DNA from: Acidobacteriota bacterium | Lineage (GTDB): Bacteria; Acidobacteriota; Vicinamibacteria; Vicinamibacterales; UBA8438 | DNA length: 33,317 nucleotides | Direction of reading: 5' to 3' | Assembly (NCBI GenBank): GCA_022562495.1 | Contig: JADFPE010000016.1 | Location: 1 to 33,317 of the forward strand | Shown: in pieces, positions 26,819 through 33,317 of the stretch | Numbering within the stretch: the first letter of the stretch is position 1 | Layout: the number at the start of each line of letters is the position of its first letter | The notes under the pieces: generated by a model | The model's input: only the letters and a program-made list of their open reading frames with translations | Told to the model about the DNA's origin: nothing | Databases searched by the model: none | Translations under genes and position numbers: made by a program

Positions 26819-27019
26819 ATGCATCCAACCGTGTTTGCACTTATCGGAACGCTCGGCCTGCCCGAGCTGCTGATCATCCTCGCCATCATCGTCCTCATTT
26901 TCGGGGCCAATCGGCTCTCCGGTCTAGGCAAGGGCATGGGCCAGGCGATTCGCGGCTTCAAGGACGAGATGAAGCCGAAGGACGAACCGGAGCAAGCGAA
27001 GCCGCCCCGCGACGCCTGA
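26819..27019 (+). CDS. tatA: Twin-arginine translocase subunit TatA/TatE
   Basis: A 66-residue protein with one N-terminal membrane helix (LPELLIILAIIVLIFGANRL), a hinge with the family FG motif, an amphipathic helix (GLGKGMGQAIRGFKDEM) and a charged tail. TatA oligomers form the pore for folded proteins in the inner membrane. AGGAAGG lies upstream of the ATG. It begins 16 bases after the kinase stop and may be co-transcribed. No tatC is in the window. Confidence 0.93.
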   Translation: MHPTVFALIGTLGLPELLIILAIIVLIFGANRLSGLGKGMGQAIRGFKDEMKPKDEPEQAKPPRDA

Positions 27020-27062
27020 CAGGCACAGGAGCGCACCGCGCTCCGGCGGACCTGGGTACAGG

Positions 27063-27106
27063 AAAAGGACCGGAATACACGCGGTCGCGTGCGTCCCGGT
27101 CCTTTT
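27063..27106. terminator. Strong intrinsic terminator between tatA and peroxiredoxin
   Basis: AAAAGGACCGG (27063-27073) pairs perfectly over 11 bases with CCGGTCCTTTT (27096-27106) and is followed by a further T. The A-tract/T-tract symmetry makes it usable in both directions, serving the two convergent genes. Confidence 0.9.
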
Positions 27107-27190
27107 TGTGTCTCTGGCCGTGGGCTGTGACCCACCGGCGCGCGACGGAACCCACGGCCGCCTCCACAGGGAGGCAGACGTCAGTCCTCG

Positions 27191-27721
27191 TTAGTTGACC
27201 CCCAGCTCCCGTAAGTCAGCCACCAGGTCCTGCCCCGCTGAGGACGGGCTGACCTCCCTGTCGACCTTCAGGATCTTGCCGTCACCGCCGATGATGAACG
27301 TCCAGCGGAACGGTAGTGCCCGCTCGGCCGTCACCACGCCGTAGGCCTCCGCGACCTCCTTGGTGGGGTTGCTCAGCAAGGGGAAATCGGCGTCGAGCGA
27401 CTCGGCGAACTCCTTGTTCGTCTCCGGGTCGTCGACGCTGATCATGAAATAGGCCAGATCGAACTTTTTCAATTCGTCGCTGGAATCACGCAGCGACTTA
27501 CATTCGGCCGTTCAACCACCGGTGAACGCCTTGGGGAACCAGGCCAGCACCACCGTTCGGCCCGCATAGTCGGACAGGCTGTGGGTCTTGCCGTCAGAGC
27601 CCGGCAGGCTGAACGGCGGCGCCATGTCGCCGGCCTCGAGCCCCTGGGCCTGTGCTCCCCCGACGCCAACCGCGGCAACGGCCACCACGACCATGACGCA
27701 GAGCGCGACGAGCATTTTCAT
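27191..27721 (-). CDS. Periplasmic peroxiredoxin, probable selenoprotein (UGA = selenocysteine)
   Basis: Reading from the ATG at 27721 (AAGGAG upstream) gives a signal peptide ([24 protein letters not shown]), then a thioredoxin-fold AhpC/TSA peroxiredoxin of PrxQ/BCP type. The frame is interrupted only by TGA at 27512-27514, codon 70, in [14 protein letters not shown]. That is exactly where the peroxidatic cysteine belongs; family members read FTxGCT here. The possible resolving Cys74 follows four residues later. Sequence on both sides is fully conserved (LAWFPKAF before, [16 protein letters not shown] after), and a SECIS-like hairpin lies just downstream. Expected length is 176 residues. 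It would reduce peroxides in the periplasm. Gene callers would split or truncate it. Confidence 0.88.
27476..27497 (-). promoter_or_regulatory. Bacterial SECIS-like hairpin of the peroxiredoxin
   Basis: On the coding strand GTCGCTG and CAGCGAC form a perfect 7-bp stem with an 8-base loop CGTGATTC. The stem starts 14 bases after the UGA and the loop 21 bases after it. A G among the first two loop bases matches the known bacterial SECIS requirement. Confidence 0.8.
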
Positions 27722-27857
27722 AGTCTCCAGCTCCTTGGGTAACACGGTCTCCACAAGACAGCGCGAACATGACACGGTAGCAGACCCGAGACCTCCTTGG
27801 CAATGCGTCCCGCACCGGACCCGGGGTCACGTAATCGGCATCGTCGGTGACGGTCAA

Positions 27858-27875
27858 GGCGCGCACGTGCGCGCC
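27858..27875. repeat. Perfect 18-bp palindrome upstream of the peroxiredoxin
   Basis: GGCGCGCACGTGCGCGCC is its own reverse complement. It lies in the 228-base gap between the DUF3179 gene (minus strand, ending at 27950) and the peroxiredoxin start at 27721. It could be an operator or just a GC-rich hairpin. The rest of the gap shows repeated GGGGTCC words but no gene. Confidence 0.6.
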
Positions 27876-27949
27876 TCGCGAGCGCGGAGCGGAGCCTTGG
27901 GGGTCCCCGCGGAGCGCCCGCGTGGGGTCCGAGACAAAGCCCCGGCTCA

Positions 27950-29452
27950 TTAGTGAAACAGCTCGGTCTGGGGAAATTGCGCGTACCACCCGAACCAGAA
28001 CGCCCGGTTCGCCGGCAGCCGCGCGAGCCGGGCGCCGGCGTCGTCCACCGCCACGAGCTCGTCCTCGGTGACCCGCCACACGCGACCGTCCGCGTCGGCC
28101 ACCCGGACATTGTCGAGGCGCCGCTCGAACCGCTGCCCGCTGGTGCGATAGACGCGGTTCGCACCCTCCGGACTCGTCACCACCACGAACGGGTGACCGG
28201 CCACCTCGGCCTGGAACACCGGGTGATCCTCGAGGAAGTCGACCGAGAGCGCCACCGGGTGCCGGGCCCCGCCCGCCGGGTCGTCAAGGAGCATCACGAC
28301 CACCTCGTCCTTGTTGTCGAGCCGGTCGTCCCGTGCCTGCACCTGAAACATCAGCCGGTCGGTGCTGAAGTAATCCCGATATGCCGCCCCCTCGGAATAA
28401 TCGCGCTGCTGCCCGGTCTCGAGCGACAAAACGGTGGTCTCGGGGTGGCGCGCGCGCCACTCCGCCCACGTCGTCGTGACCATCGAGCGACGTGTCAGCT
28501 GCAACCCGCTGCCGACGAGGCTGCCGATGACCGGCACTCCCTCGAACGTATTCCACAGACTCTTGGTCCCCTGGTCGAACATGAGCTTGTTCGACCGATA
28601 CAACAGACCACTGGTACCGAACCGGATGTGCTGTCCGTCGACGAGGCTCTCATACGGGATGACGGTGCCGCACAGCGTGCAATACACGATGGTCAGCTCG
28701 AGCCCACCGACCCGGTCGAGCGCCATTTCGTGCCAGGCCAGGATACGCTTCGGGTACGCTCGCGCGTCGCCGTTGACGGCGATGCCGAACACGATATTGT
28801 CATCGTCGAGATACTCGGCGTCCGCCGCGGCCAGATGCTCGGGATACTCGAGCAGCGGAATGCCGTTCGGCGGTACCCCGCCCCAGTCCACCTCGTCGAG
28901 TCGAATCAGGGATGTGACGTTCGGGGGAAAGAACTCACGAAACCGCGGGTCGATCTGCCCGTACCACAGCCCCTTGAAGCGGGCGTAGTCCGGATGTGGG
29001 TCATAGGGCTGCTGCCAGATCCACTGTTGCCAGCGCCCGACGTCGTTGCCGAACCGCTCACCTGTCTGCTCCTCGAGCAACCGGATGAGCCGGCGGTAGA
29101 CCCGCGTCGAGGGCTGTTCCCGTTCGATCTGAGGAATATCCGGGCGACTGAACGGGTCGTTCGGGTCGAACGCCCTCGGCGCCCGGACGGGCGCTGGTGG
29201 CGGCGGCGGTCGCATGAACCGCAGCATGTCGAAGACCATCCCGGCGTAGCCGTCACGCCAGGCGGCGGCAATCTCCTCGAGCGCCGCCTCGGCCACGTCG
29301 TCGTCGGCGCCCGTGGTCAGGAAAAACTGCTGCAGGTCGGGGTGCGGCCCAGCTGCCTGCCCACGGGCCCCACCCACGAACGACGCCAGCCCGCACACGA
29401 CAATCGCTGCGATCAGCGCTGCCTTGGTGACCCGCATGATTGTACGACGCAT
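27950..29452 (-). CDS. DUF3179 domain-containing secreted protein
   Basis: A 500-residue protein with a signal peptide (ALIAAIVVCGLASFVGGARGQ). A proline-rich linker (RPPPPPAPV) follows an N-terminal helical region. The C-terminal ~320 residues are DUF3179: GIAVNGDARAYPKRILAWHEM, LTIVYCTLCGTVIPYES with the conserved CxxC, and KSLWNTFEGVPVIG. The biochemical function of the family is not known. It is followed on the same strand by the peroxiredoxin, 228 bases downstream. Confidence 0.88.
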   Translation of the reverse strand: MRRTIMRVTKAALIAAIVVCGLASFVGGARGQAAGPHPDLQQFFLTTGADDDVAEAALEEIAAAWRDGYAGMVFDMLRFMRPPPPPAPVRAPRAFDPNDPFSRPDIPQIEREQPSTRVYRRLIRLLEEQTGERFGNDVGRWQQWIWQQPYDPHPDYARFKGLWYGQIDPRFREFFPPNVTSLIRLDEVDWGGVPPNGIPLLEYPEHLAAADAEYLDDDNIVFGIAVNGDARAYPKRILAWHEMALDRVGGLELTIVYCTLCGTVIPYESLVDGQHIRFGTSGLLYRSNKLMFDQGTKSLWNTFEGVPVIGSLVGSGLQLTRRSMVTTTWAEWRARHPETTVLSLETGQQRDYSEGAAYRDYFSTDRLMFQVQARDDRLDNKDEVVVMLLDDPAGGARHPVALSVDFLEDHPVFQAEVAGHPFVVVTSPEGANRVYRTSGQRFERRLDNVRVADADGRVWRVTEDELVAVDDAGARLARLPANRAFWFGWYAQFPQTELFH

Positions 29453-29517
29453 GATACCCCGTTGGGGATCCGTCTAGTCGCTCCGGCTCGCACCTGCGTG
29501 TCCGTCGCTGAACGATC

Positions 29518-29833
29518 TCACCGTCTCAGACTGTCGGTGTGTCGCTCACCCGGGTGCTGAGGAGTCTGGTCCAGGACGGCGACGTAGGGGAGATGGCGGA
29601 ACTGCTCGGCGTAATCAAGACCATACCCCACGACGAACCGATCCTCGATGGTGAACCCCACGTGCTCGATGCCAACCTCGGCCGTCCGCCGCGACCGTTT
29701 GTCCAACAGTGACACAGTACGAAGCGAGCGCGGATGTCGCGCCCGAAACGTGTCCAGGAGCCATGACAGGGTCTGCCCGGTATCCACGATGTCCTCGACG
29801 ATCAGCACGTCTCGGTCCGTGATGTCGATCCCC
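29518..29833 (-). pseudogene. hpt: hpt 3' part, separated by IS insertion
   Basis: Encodes the C-terminal half of a hypoxanthine-guanine phosphoribosyltransferase: IDITDRDVLIVEDIVDTGQTLSWLL is the PRPP-binding loop region, followed by SLLDKRSRRTAEVGIEHVGFTIEDRFVVGYGLDYAEQFRHLPYVAVL. The N-terminal half lies at 31543-31811. Deleting the IS and one CCC copy joins the two in frame as ATDVETGIDITDRDVLI. Purine salvage through this enzyme is therefore lost unless a second copy exists. Confidence 0.9.
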
Positions 29834-29900
29834 CTGTGCCAATGATCTGTGAGACAACCTCCCTGGTGAGATTAGTGTAGGGGTGGGGAGGGATGGAGAG

Positions 29901-30389
29901 ATGACTCGCATGCCAGAATACGTCGAGATGGACGTGGTCGCGGAGCTGGGGGCGGAAGGAGCCCGGAGGGCGACTGGAGGTCCCAGCCCCGTGACCACGT
30001 CTTGTCCACCCGACCCTGACCCAGAGGTGCCGGCCACGGTCCAGCGCCGGCGCTTCTCCGCAGCATATCGGCTCCGCATCCTCAAGCAAGCTGACGCGTG
30101 CAAGAAGCCCGGCGAGGTGGGGGCCCTGTTGCGTCGCGAGGGGCTGTACTCGTCGCTGCTGACGAACTGGCGGCGGCAGCGGGAGGCGGGGGCCCTGCGC
30201 GAGATGCGTGAACGCCGGCGGGGGCCGAAACGTCGGTCCGTCGACCCGCGCCTGAAGCAGCTCGAAGTGGAGAACCGCCGGCTCCAGCGGAAGTTGCAGC
30301 GGGCGGAGACAATCATCACCCTCCAAAAAAAAGTTGCCGAGATCCTGGGGATCCCCCTGAGTCCCCTCGACGACGACGAGACCGACTGA
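29901..30389 (+). CDS. IS3-family transposase OrfA (DNA-binding)
   Basis: A 162-residue protein with a helix-turn-helix of the IS911/IS3 OrfA type (RRRFSAAYRLRILKQADACKKPGEVGALLRREGLYSSLLTNWRRQ) and a C-terminal coiled-coil (LKQLEVENRRLQRKLQRAETIITLQKKVAEIL). It binds the terminal repeats. The ATG at 29901 has GGAG upstream. Its TGA overlaps the orfB ATG as TGATG. A run of eight As at 30327-30334 could allow frameshifting. Confidence 0.88.
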   Translation: MTRMPEYVEMDVVAELGAEGARRATGGPSPVTTSCPPDPDPEVPATVQRRRFSAAYRLRILKQADACKKPGEVGALLRREGLYSSLLTNWRRQREAGALREMRERRRGPKRRSVDPRLKQLEVENRRLQRKLQRAETIITLQKKVAEILGIPLSPLDDDETD

Positions 30390-31513
30390 TGCGTGCCATC
30401 GAGGCCATCACGACGCCGGGCGAGACGGCGGCGCTGTGTCAGAGCGTCGGCGTGTCCCGGGCGTCGCTCTATCGCCGGCGGCGCCCAGTGCCGCCCGCTC
30501 CCGCCACGCGGCCCCGTGCGCCGTCGCCGCGCGCGCTGGACGCCACTGAGCGCCAGGCGGTGCTCGACGTGTTGCACAGCGAGCGGTTCGTCGACCAGTC
30601 GCCCGCCGAAGTCCATGCCACGTTGCTCGAGGAGGAGACGTATCTGTGTGCCCCGCGCACGATGTATCGCGTGCTTGCGGCGGCCCACGAAGTGGGCGAG
30701 CGACGCGCCCAGGCCCGGCATCCGGCGTATACGAAACCCGAGCTCGTGGCGACGCGCCCGAATCAGGTCTGGTCGTGGGACATCACCAAGCTCAAGGGCC
30801 CGATCCCGTACCTCTACTACTCGCTGTACGTCATCCTCGACCTCTTCAGCCGCTACGCCGTGGGCTGGATGGTCGCGCTCCACGAGAATGCGCATCTGGC
30901 GGATCGCCTGATTGCGGCGACCTGCCTGAAGCAGGGCATTGCCCCGCACCAACTCACGATTCACGCGGACCGCGGGGCCCCCATGCGCAGCACGCTCGTC
31001 GCGCTGCTCTTCTCGGATCTGGGCATCGACGCCAGTCATTCGCGGCCCCGCGTGAGCAACGACAATCCGTTCTCCGAATCCCAGTTCCGAACCCTGAAGT
31101 ACCGGCCGGAGTTTCCCGGCCGGTTCGGCTCGCTCGCCCACGCGCGCGCCGTCAGCCGCGATCTGTTCGCGTGGTACAACGACGCGCACCATCACAGCGG
31201 CCTCAGCTATCTCACGCCGGCCGCCGTCCACTACGGCCGCGCCGCGACGGTCCTCGCCGTCCGACACCGCACGCGTCTGGCCGCGTATGCGGCTCATCCT
31301 GAGCGGTTCGTACTCGGGCCACCACGTCCCGAAATGCTGCCCACGGCCGTCTGGATCAATCAGCCGCCGCAACCGACCCGCGAGGATGCTCCAGGAGCGA
31401 CGCCCGTTACCCCGGACGACCCGCAGCATGGGGTGATCCGCCGGTCACCTCCCATCACTGACGATCGCTCGATCACGCTCGTCAGCAGCGTGGATCACTA
31501 CAGTAAATGCTGA
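30389..31513 (+). CDS. IS3-family transposase OrfB (DDE integrase core)
   Basis: A 374-residue transposase with an N-terminal HTH_21-like region and an rve integrase core. The catalytic acidic residues are visible in WSWDITKL, IHADRGAPM and NPFSESQFRTLKYRPEF. The C-terminal segment NDAHHHSGLSYLTPAAVHYG is typical of the family. It starts one base inside the orfA stop, so translation is coupled rather than fused. It ends 29 bases before the right end of the element. Confidence 0.92.
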   Translation: MRAIEAITTPGETAALCQSVGVSRASLYRRRRPVPPAPATRPRAPSPRALDATERQAVLDVLHSERFVDQSPAEVHATLLEEETYLCAPRTMYRVLAAAHEVGERRAQARHPAYTKPELVATRPNQVWSWDITKLKGPIPYLYYSLYVILDLFSRYAVGWMVALHENAHLADRLIAATCLKQGIAPHQLTIHADRGAPMRSTLVALLFSDLGIDASHSRPRVSNDNPFSESQFRTLKYRPEFPGRFGSLAHARAVSRDLFAWYNDAHHHSGLSYLTPAAVHYGRAATVLAVRHRTRLAAYAAHPERFVLGPPRPEMLPTAVWINQPPQPTREDAPGATPVTPDDPQHGVIRRSPPITDDRSITLVSSVDHYSKC

Positions 31514-31542
31514 ATCAGGTTGTCTCAAAGTCGTTGACACGG

Positions 31543-31811
31543 CCCGTCTCGACATCCGTGGCCAGCGTGACGACACCCGACGACCGGGTGCCGGTGCCGT
31601 AGCTGGCGACCGACACGAAGTCGATCGTGACCGGACGGTCCAGCGCGCGAACCAGGTCGGCAAGAAAGATGAAGCCGCCCTTGAGGACCGTCACCAGATG
31701 CGGGTCCCGCCCCGTGGGATAGCTGGTGTTGATTTCAGCCGCCAGCTCCCGGACCCTGTCGCGGATCTGGTCGGCGGTCAGCAGCACCGTCAGCGCTGTC
31801 TCGTCGATCAT
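31543..31811 (-). pseudogene. hpt: hpt 5' part, separated by IS insertion
   Basis: Encodes the N-terminal half of hypoxanthine phosphoribosyltransferase: MIDETALTVLLTADQIRDRVRELAAEINTSYP, then the family segment HLVTVLKGGFIFLADLVRALD and VTIDFVSVASYGTGTRSSGVV. Its frame runs into the IS and stops after VNDFETT. The remaining half is at 29518-29833. The cut lies just before the PRPP-binding loop, so neither fragment can be active. Confidence 0.9.
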
Positions 31812-31891
31812 CGAGTGGGGATCGTACCAGACGACGGCGCGAGCTGTTGTGTCTGTCTCGAGGTTGTGTGGACTCGGGTAGTGGTCTAAGT

Positions 31892-32068
31892 TCAGGGCAG
31901 CACTGATTTAAGCAACCGCTGAGCTTTCTCGCGAGCTTCGGATGCGATCTCGTCTACGTGTGGTTCTCGCTCTCGCCGGCCGTGGGTGAACCAGACATTC
32001 ACTGAAACACGCACGGATTCCGCCGGACACGACGATCGTTTCGTAGCTTCGGCTTCAAGCGTCAACAT
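31892..32068 (-). CDS. Possible small protein (58 residues), unrecognised
   Basis: A short reading frame MLTLEAEATKRSSCPAES... ending QRLLKSVLP; the second half is charged and helix-like (EPHVDEIASEAREKAQRLL). It could start further upstream at 32107. No Shine-Dalgarno sequence and no family are recognised. It is the only candidate in the 456-base gap between hpt and the tRNA fragment; that gap also holds a GCGCC-GTC-GGCGC hairpin at 32086-32098. Confidence 0.25.
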   Translation of the reverse strand: MLTLEAEATKRSSCPAESVRVSVNVWFTHGRREREPHVDEIASEAREKAQRLLKSVLP

Positions 32069-32241
32069 GATAGGCAAATCTCTGCGCCGTCGGCGCGTTC
32101 GATACAAGCTTGAGCTTCATCGGTTGTCCCTAGCTTCCAGCAGGCGGACGAGATCCTCATGAGGGCAAAGGTTGCACGTGCAACTTTCGCCCCTGGTGTA
32201 CGTGTACTTGCGTGCTGTGTGGGTAGACTCCCCCAGCGAGC

Positions 32242-32363
32242 AAACCCAATAAAACCGCTGGAAAAGCTGGTGGGCGCTAGTGGATTCGAACCACTGACCC
32301 CCGCCGTGTGAAGGCAGCCTACGAGATAGCTGCACCACGTCCAACCGCGGTTTTATTGGGTTT
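32242..32363. repeat. 17-bp perfect inverted repeat flanking the tRNA fragment
   Basis: AAACCCAATAAAACCGC at 32242-32258 is exactly inverted at 32347-32363. The right arm lies inside the last codons of the integrase (encoding KPNKTA); the left arm lies just beyond the tRNA 3' end. The tRNA fragment sits in the 88-base interval. Confidence 0.85.
32268..32312 (-). tRNA. tRNA-Val(CAC) 3'-half fragment, likely attachment site
   Basis: The minus strand shows an anticodon loop TTCACAC (anticodon CAC at 32308-32310), the 3' anticodon-stem strand GGCGG, a T-arm AGTGG-TTCGAAT-CCACT, the 3' acceptor strand AGCGCCC, discriminator A and an encoded CCA. The upstream bases do not supply a matching GGGCGCT acceptor strand or a D-arm, so the 5' half is missing. 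The fragment begins six bases after the integrase stop codon, the usual layout of an att site. Confidence 0.8.
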
Positions 32364-33317
32364 TCTCTCCAGCCCCACGGCCGGTTGCGGCCGTTTTTGC
32401 CCCCCTGTACTGACATCCGTTGCAAGTTGTTGCAACTTTGCCCGACGCTCCTCGAACTGTCGCATCGCGTCATGCTGCGTCTTCATCGTGCCGGCCAGGT
32501 AGATGCTGGTCTGCGCGATGGACGTATGCCCGAGCCAGTCCCGTACCGTGTGCAATGGTACCCCACCCTCAAGCCAGCGGCTCCCCGCTTCCCGTCGCAG
32601 GTCGTGGAAGTGCAGATCGATCGCGGCGAGCGCGGCGCGTGACGCGGCGGTCAAGTTCAGAGTCTTCGTGTAGGTCGGCTCGTAACCGTGAGCCTTCAGC
32701 ACGGCCGTCTGCCAGGCCCGCTTGTGGCTCTTCACCCGCTCCCCCACCTCGTTCCCGAACACGTAGCTGTCGAGCGGCAACGGGGCACCCGCGGGATCGA
32801 AGCGCCGCATTTCCAAGATGGCCTTCAACCGCGACGAGATAGGGATCCGGCGATCGCGCCGGCTCTTCGTCTTCGGCCACGGCAACACCAGTTCGGCGCG
32901 TGGTGCCCATGTAAACGTCGCCCCGTGCACGGTCAGCCCTTCCACCTGTGTCCACTGGAGCGACGAGAGTTCACCTCGACGCAGGCCCGTCTCAAGCGCC
33001 GCTTCTATCACGGCGCGCAGCTGTGGTCCAGCGGCGGCCATCAGGCGGGCTTCCTCGTCGGCATCCACGCTTAGGCGTCGACTGCGCGGCGTCTCCCGTG
33101 AGAGCTTGATGACCGCCTCCGTGCCCCGCTTGAACGGGGTCGCCTCGACATAACCCACACGCACCGCCCAGTTGTAGAGGGCACGCAGCCGCGACAGGCT
33201 CCGGTTGGTGCCGCCGACACCGGTCCCGGTCTCGCGGCGCGCCTGGCGGTAGCGTTCGATTGTATCGGTCACGATGTCAGCAAGACGCCACGCACCGAAC
33301 GACACGGCGGCGCCCGT
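32319..33317 (-). CDS. Tyrosine recombinase/integrase, N-terminus beyond window
   Basis: At least 328 residues, still open at the window edge. It has a core-binding region (RSLSRLRALYNWAVRVGYVEATPF) and a catalytic domain with Arg in ETGLRRGELSSLQW, HDLRREAGSRW (HxxR), LGHTSIAQTSIYL with the later His and the nucleophilic Tyr. Phage and island integrases of this kind recombine at tRNA 3' ends. The gene points at the tRNA-Val fragment, so the mobile element is expected to extend to the right of the window. Confidence 0.93.
   Translation of the reverse strand, partial: TGAAVSFGAWRLADIVTDTIERYRQARRETGTGVGGTNRSLSRLRALYNWAVRVGYVEATPFKRGTEAVIKLSRETPRSRRLSVDADEEARLMAAAGPQLRAVIEAALETGLRRGELSSLQWTQVEGLTVHGATFTWAPRAELVLPWPKTKSRRDRRIPISSRLKAILEMRRFDPAGAPLPLDSYVFGNEVGERVKSHKRAWQTAVLKAHGYEPTYTKTLNLTAASRAALAAIDLHFHDLRREAGSRWLEGGVPLHTVRDWLGHTSIAQTSIYLAGTMKTQHDAMRQFEERRAKLQQLATDVSTGGQKRPQPAVGLERKPNKTAVGRGAAIS

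Larger units (their letters stand above)
29834..31542 (+). mobile_element. IS3-family insertion sequence, 1709 bp, inserted in hpt
   Basis: Terminal imperfect inverted repeats start CTGTGCCAATGATC at the left and CCGTGTCAACGAC (reverse strand) at the right, both continuing into TGAGACAACCT. Direct repeats CCC at 29831-29833 and 31543-31545 fit a 3-bp target duplication. This boundary choice restores the hpt frame; a base or two of ambiguity remains because of the C-run. It contains orfA and orfB, both intact, so the element may still be active or recently arrived. Confidence 0.88.

Noticed and set aside
27191-27775. Peroxiredoxin as an ordinary nonsense-mutated pseudogene
   Set aside because: The stop falls precisely on the peroxidatic cysteine codon, both sides are undamaged, and a SECIS-like hairpin follows at the right distance. 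Chance inactivation would not explain these together.
32268-32345. A complete functional tRNA-Val
   Set aside because: The 3' half is perfect, but the preceding bases cannot form the 5' acceptor strand or a D-arm, so only a fragment is present.

Overview
The window is high-GC bacterial chromosome with compact, mostly ordinary genes. A PknB-type kinase fused to TolB-like and TPR domains, a DUF3179 protein, a GH15 hydrolase, a carboxymuconolactone decarboxylase-like lipoprotein and many c-type haem motifs together suggest an Acidobacteriota (Vicinamibacteria-like) soil or sediment organism. That placement is inference; no rRNA or ribosomal marker is present.

Left part (1-7228): a 2H phosphoesterase, a CMD-family lipoprotein, a small beta-barrel protein, a VKOR-family protein, an unrecognised two-helix membrane protein, a GYF_2-AIM24 protein, a monohaem cytochrome c, and a CLC chloride channel or antiporter broken by a 4-bp duplication. 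A 43-bp sequence occurs twice here in opposite orientation.

Centre (7229-22199): an almost complete quinohemoprotein amine dehydrogenase (QHNDH) system split into two loci. The minus-strand pair qhnF-qhnE (ABC exporter and subtilisin-like leader peptidase) is followed by a degenerate HtrA/PDZ protein. The plus-strand operon qhnG-qhnA-qhnD-qhnC-qhnB encodes the flavin monooxygenase, diheme alpha subunit, radical SAM thioether synthase, gamma-subunit precursor and beta-propeller subunit. The gamma precursor keeps every residue that forms the three Cys-Asp/Glu thioethers and the cysteine tryptophylquinone. Between the two loci lie a cyclopropane-fatty-acid-synthase-like methyltransferase, a GH15 hydrolase and an SRAP/HMCES protein.

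Right part (22460-29452): a DASS/SLC13 transporter, the kinase, TatA with a strong terminator, a periplasmic peroxiredoxin whose peroxidatic cysteine is encoded by an in-frame UGA followed by a bacterial SECIS-like hairpin (a probable selenoprotein), and a DUF3179 protein.

Right end (29518-33317): hpt is interrupted by an IS3-family element with a 3-bp target duplication; removing it restores the reading frame. Beyond it, a tRNA-Val(CAC) 3'-half fragment abuts a tyrosine recombinase that runs off the window. This looks like the edge of an integrated element extending to the right.

Degenerate 7-bp-period repeats occur in three places, one of which encodes the C-terminal tail of QhnF.
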